A stretch of DNA of 27,395 nucleotides, taken from an uncultured Coprococcus sp. GTDB lineage: Bacteria > Bacillota > Clostridia > Lachnospirales > Lachnospiraceae. Below the pieces are notes generated by a model. It saw only the letters and a list, made by a program, of their open reading frames with translations, had not been told where the DNA came from and ran no database searches. Below, one piece after another: positions 25,171-27,395 of the stretch. The stretch is taken from contig URJI01000031.1 in NCBI GenBank assembly GCA_900548215.1, forward strand, positions 1-27,395, given 5' to 3'. A program made the translations under genes and the position numbers. Position 1 is the first letter of the stretch. Each line of letters opens with the position of its first letter.

Positions 25171-25336
25171 AAGTCATTTCTCCTTTCAATCTCAAACAAG
25201 TGTCGGAAATTGTGGCTTCTTATGAAACCCCAAGGCACTTAGACTTTTTGTTTACTGTTGCTTTCAAAATAATTGTCAAGATAAGCTTTCGGGATTCTTT
25301 CTCTTCTTTCTAATCCCTTTCCTTATCTTTGACTAT

Positions 25337-25365
25337 GTTATATACCCGATTGCTAGCACTGTCAA
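25337..25365 (-). promoter_or_regulatory. Heat-shock promoter of hsp20
   Basis: Perfect TTGACA (25365-25360), 17-base spacer, TATAAC (25342-25337). Downstream ATAGTCAAAG.TAAG is shared with the 41-residue gene. Confidence 0.9.
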
Positions 25366-25379
25366 GAGGCGAGTGCTAA
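25353..25379 (-). promoter_or_regulatory. CIRCE element (HrcA operator) of hsp20
   Basis: TTAGCACTC, 9 bases, CAGTGCTAG on the minus strand. The first arm matches the consensus perfectly and the second at 7 of 9. It overlaps the -35. TGTGAAG occurs twice upstream (25386-25392 and 25397-25403), 11 bases apart. Confidence 0.92.
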
Positions 25380-25397
25380 TTATTTTGTGAAGAATTT

Positions 25398-25424
25398 GTG
25401 AAGCCTTATAAATCAAGGCTTCAC
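25398..25424. repeat. Inverted repeat between hsp20 promoter and integrase
   Basis: GTGAAGCCTT and AAGGCTTCAC, 10-bp perfect arms with a 7-base centre. Its left end uses the second TGTGAAG copy. It may be an old terminator of the gene that lay here before integration, or part of an attachment region. No strong U run follows immediately on either side. Confidence 0.5.
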
Positions 25425-25461
25425 GGGGTTTTGTTTTGTCTATAACACTTGGTTTTGGGGC

Positions 25462-25533
25462 TTTTACACCATTTTTACACCATTTTTTTCGTTTTTGGTG
25501 TAACCAAATTTATTTTACACCATTTTACACCAT
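25462..25533. repeat. Phased TTTTACACCAT repeats downstream of the integrase gene
   Basis: Four direct copies (25462-25472, 25473-25483, 25513-25523, 25523-25533) and one inverted GGTGTAA (25498-25504). Spacing is 10-11 bases within each pair, one helical turn. They lie 13 bases past the integrase stop. Such arrays near Tn916-type integrase genes are typically arm-type integrase or excisionase sites at an element end, so the attachment junction is probably close (inference). Confidence 0.6.
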
Positions 25534-25545
25534 CACTATTCGTTT

Positions 25546-26769
25546 CTATACTGCTGATGATGCCTTTCTAGAGAAATCCATCTTATCCATCTCTGACTCA
25601 ACCTGTGACTGTTCCGCAATGTGATTATAAATATTCATTGTGATATTTGCATCAGCGTGCCCCATGACATATTGCATTACTTTAGGATTTACATTGTTTT
25701 CGCCTAACCTGGTACATCCAGTATGTCGAAGTATATGCGCCGAAATATGTGGCATAAGTTCTGGCGTTCTATGTTCCTGCTCTGCAATTATCATTTCGTT
25801 TTTATTATAAGCATTTACTATGTTCTTTAAAAACGAGTTTACCCCCGCCGGCATTATAGGTCTACCTGTCTTAGCATTAAATATAAAACCACTTCGTCCA
25901 CCAATCTCAACATCACTATGCAGTCCAAGTTTCATATTCAATTCTCTTTGACTACGAAATGCATCATATACCTCCTGTGTCATAGGTATTGTCCTAATTC
26001 CTGCCGCTGTCTTTGGTACTGACTCATGAAAACAATATCCCTCTTCACCTTCAGCGTAAATTACCTGGCCTTTGACATTAATCTCCCTGTTCTTCATGTC
26101 GATATCTGACCATGTAAGTCCTATCGTTTCACTGACACGCAGACAGGCACCGAACATAATCTGTAACATCGGAAGATGCCTCGCATATACTTTGCTCTCT
26201 GCCACGAATTTCAACAATTTATCCTGCTGCATTCTTGTTAATGGCTTTCTCTTTTTTGCTGGAGCTCCATAATCATCCAAAGTTCCTGTCACAGGATTTT
26301 TACGGATGATTCCATCAGAAACCGCCATCTCCAAACACGGATTTAACATGCCATAAAATGCTTTTATAGTACTATGTGACAAGCCTTCTTTTGACATAGC
26401 CGAGAAAAATGCTCTTACATGCGATGTCTTGAACTCAACCACCTTTATATTACCGATTGAATCACGAACACGATAATTCCACATACGCACATAATTATTT
26501 TTTGTCTTTTCTCTAAGATTCTTTGTCTCCAAATAGCGTTCAAATAAGGTATTAACTGTCAGCTTCTTTGTTGCGGCATCTGTAACCAGCTGATCATCCA
26601 TGTCTTTCTGAATCCGTTTCTCGCGTTCTCTCAAATTCGCCAGATCACTATCATAAATAGTCAGTCTCTTGCCCGCCAACTCATCATAACACCTATACAT
26701 ATAACGCCCATCTGCACGCTGACTCTCTCCAGTCTTTAAATTTCTTCCTTTATTATCCTTCCTTGCCAT
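25546..26769 (-). CDS. Tyrosine recombinase / integrase, Tn916 type
   Basis: 407 residues. The N-terminal arm-binding domain (DNKGRNLKTGESQRADGRYMYRC) resembles that of Tn916 integrase. It is followed by a SAM-like core-binding domain (TVNTLFERYLETK... to about 165) and the catalytic domain. Catalytic residues are visible: Arg in CLRVSETIGL, His-x-x-Arg in HILRHTGCTRLG, His in MGHADANITMNIYNH, and the nucleophile Tyr in the same stretch. It integrates and excises an element at a specific site. Start 26769 (MARKDNKG) has AAAGGA 9 bases upstream. ATG/GTG codons up to 26787 add six residues. It lies beside an excisionase-like gene and end-type repeats, so it marks one end of a mobile element that continues to the right. 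Confidence 0.94.
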   Translation of the reverse strand: MARKDNKGRNLKTGESQRADGRYMYRCYDELAGKRLTIYDSDLANLREREKRIQKDMDDQLVTDAATKKLTVNTLFERYLETKNLREKTKNNYVRMWNYRVRDSIGNIKVVEFKTSHVRAFFSAMSKEGLSHSTIKAFYGMLNPCLEMAVSDGIIRKNPVTGTLDDYGAPAKKRKPLTRMQQDKLLKFVAESKVYARHLPMLQIMFGACLRVSETIGLTWSDIDMKNREINVKGQVIYAEGEEGYCFHESVPKTAAGIRTIPMTQEVYDAFRSQRELNMKLGLHSDVEIGGRSGFIFNAKTGRPIMPAGVNSFLKNIVNAYNKNEMIIAEQEHRTPELMPHISAHILRHTGCTRLGENNVNPKVMQYVMGHADANITMNIYNHIAEQSQVESEMDKMDFSRKASSAV

Positions 26770-26963
26770 TATCATCATTCCTTTCACTGATTTCGTTAAT
26801 TGGAATGATTTTTGTCCTTTGAATATCAGTCATTTCTATCCAATATCCAATCTCAGATTAACATAATATCTGATAGCTTCCAATAGCAAATTTCAAGTTA
26901 GTGCTAATTTATTCATCCATATCTATTATCCTCTTAATCTTCCAATACGAAACTTCTCATCTT

Positions 26964-27158
26964 TCAAATTGCTGTTGCATCAAGATACTTCTTGATTTTA
27001 TCTACGTTGTACAAAACACGTCTTCCTATCACTATTTTAGCTTCGGCACAATCTGCTATTTTTCTGGCTGTCACCGCGCCACATGACAACATAGCCATCA
27101 AGCCATCTATATCTACAGTTAATCGATTTTCCTCTTTATATCTCGTAGTTTTATTCAT
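26964..27158 (-). CDS. Excisionase-like small DNA-binding protein
   Basis: 64 residues. GLMAMLSCGAVTARKIADCAEAKIVIGRRVLYNVDKIKKYLDA is a winged-helix/excisionase pattern (cysteine-glycine turn, TARKI recognition helix, IGRRVL wing, KI.KYLD end) as found beside tyrosine integrases of Firmicute elements. It likely directs the integrase towards excision or regulates it. The ATG overlaps the end of the upstream gene by 8 bases, with AAGGAG inside that gene. A 176-base gap without a recognised gene separates it from the integrase gene. Confidence 0.78.
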   Translation of the reverse strand: MNKTTRYKEENRLTVDIDGLMAMLSCGAVTARKIADCAEAKIVIGRRVLYNVDKIKKYLDATAI

Positions 27159-27395
27159 CGCTTATCTTCTCCTTATCCTCACCGCAACATTCTACATTAT
27201 CCAATGCCAGTTCCCTCACAATGACATCATTGATCTGCCGGATGACCCATTCATCCTTTATTTCTCCGAGAACATTTATGATCTGACTCTCTCCTATAGT
27301 ACACATCTGCTCTCCCATAAAAACCGTATCCTTATAAAGTCTTCCATTCACATCCTTAGCTGTGACCTTCACATGTACCGGAAAATCCTTCTTCT
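27151..27395 (-). CDS. Unrecognised small protein of the mobile element, 5' end outside window
   Basis: The frame is open to the window edge (reading KKDFPVHVKVTAKDVNGRLYKDT) and ends at 27151, giving at least 81 residues. A GTG at 27372 would give 73 residues but has no clear ribosome site, so the true start is probably outside. VKVTAKDVNGRLYKDTVFMGEQMCTIGESQIINVLGEIKDEW suggests a short beta-rich domain, followed by an acidic tail (CCGEDKEKISDE) with two adjacent cysteines. I do not recognise the family. The overlap with the excisionase-like gene indicates one operon in the element. Confidence 0.6.
   Translation of the reverse strand, partial: KKDFPVHVKVTAKDVNGRLYKDTVFMGEQMCTIGESQIINVLGEIKDEWVIRQINDVIVRELALDNVECCGEDKEKISDE

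Noticed and set aside
25462..25533. TTTTACACCAT repeats as a CRISPR array
   Set aside because: Units are 11 bases, directly abutting or about 30 bases apart, without spacers, cas genes or full dyad repeats. The integrase context explains them better.
26880..26920. CIRCE-like TTAGCACT...TTGCTA between excisionase and integrase genes (minus strand)
   Set aside because: The second half is displaced by two bases from CIRCE spacing and matches poorly. No good promoter overlaps it.

Overview
The window reads as chromosome of a gut Firmicute, most likely a Lachnospiraceae (Coprococcus-like). The grounds are Gram-positive style AGGAGG ribosome sites, TTGACA/TATAAT promoters, HrcA/CIRCE heat-shock control, an AAA-ATPase/PD-(D/E)XK gene of a kind common in that family, and acyl-CoA:carboxylate CoA-transferases typical of butyrate or propionate formers. 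The species assignment is inference. Most genes are on the minus strand. No rRNA, tRNA or CRISPR array was seen.

Region 1 (1-9839, minus) is one uninterrupted frame of at least 3279 codons whose 3' end lies outside the window. It encodes a giant secreted protein: signal peptide, N-terminal module with FG-GAP-like Asp motifs and a Ser/Thr-rich beta segment, fibronectin III and Ig-like domains, about 15 divergent InlB-type repeats, a second FN3-like domain and the start of a Big_2-like domain. It has its own promoter, separated from the next operon by a terminator.

Region 2 (10000-15410, minus) holds an HTH/AAA-ATPase/PD-(D/E)XK gene followed after 15 bases by an ABC exporter ATPase and a large FtsX/MacB-type permease. 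The only clear promoter in front of the group is overlapped by a perfect 15-bp inverted repeat that looks like an operator.

Region 3 (15430-18720) is accessory DNA with signs of decay and transfer. It holds a 41-residue Lys-rich protein gene under a CIRCE heat-shock promoter, an AT-rich ADP-ribosyltransferase gene with an altered STS motif, a frameshifted remnant of a Na+-pumping decarboxylase beta subunit, a RelE/ParE-RelB/DinJ toxin-antitoxin pair, an unpaired DinJ-like antitoxin and a fragment of a flavodoxin/FMN-reductase gene.

Region 4 (18640-24470) holds a GNAT acetyltransferase gene behind a 24-bp perfect palindrome, a propionate-type CoA-transferase gene flanked by two related AT-rich intergenic elements, and a convergent operon of a butyryl/4-hydroxybutyrate-type CoA-transferase, a Nudix hydrolase and a membrane-anchored metallophosphoesterase. 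The two CoA-transferases belong to different families and could exchange CoA between acyl-CoAs and acetate during fermentation.

Region 5 (24600-25430, minus) is an Hsp20 gene whose CIRCE promoter and terminator closely resemble those of the 41-residue gene 9 kb away. Region 6 (25440-27395, minus) is one end of an integrated mobile element: Tn916-type integrase, excisionase-like protein, a partial small gene, and a phased array of TTTTACACCAT repeats just past the integrase stop.

The strongest candidates for something undescribed are the small heat-shock gene paired with hsp20 by its control sequences, the self-operator/AAA-nuclease/ABC exporter arrangement, and the giant repeat protein with its unusual N-terminal module.
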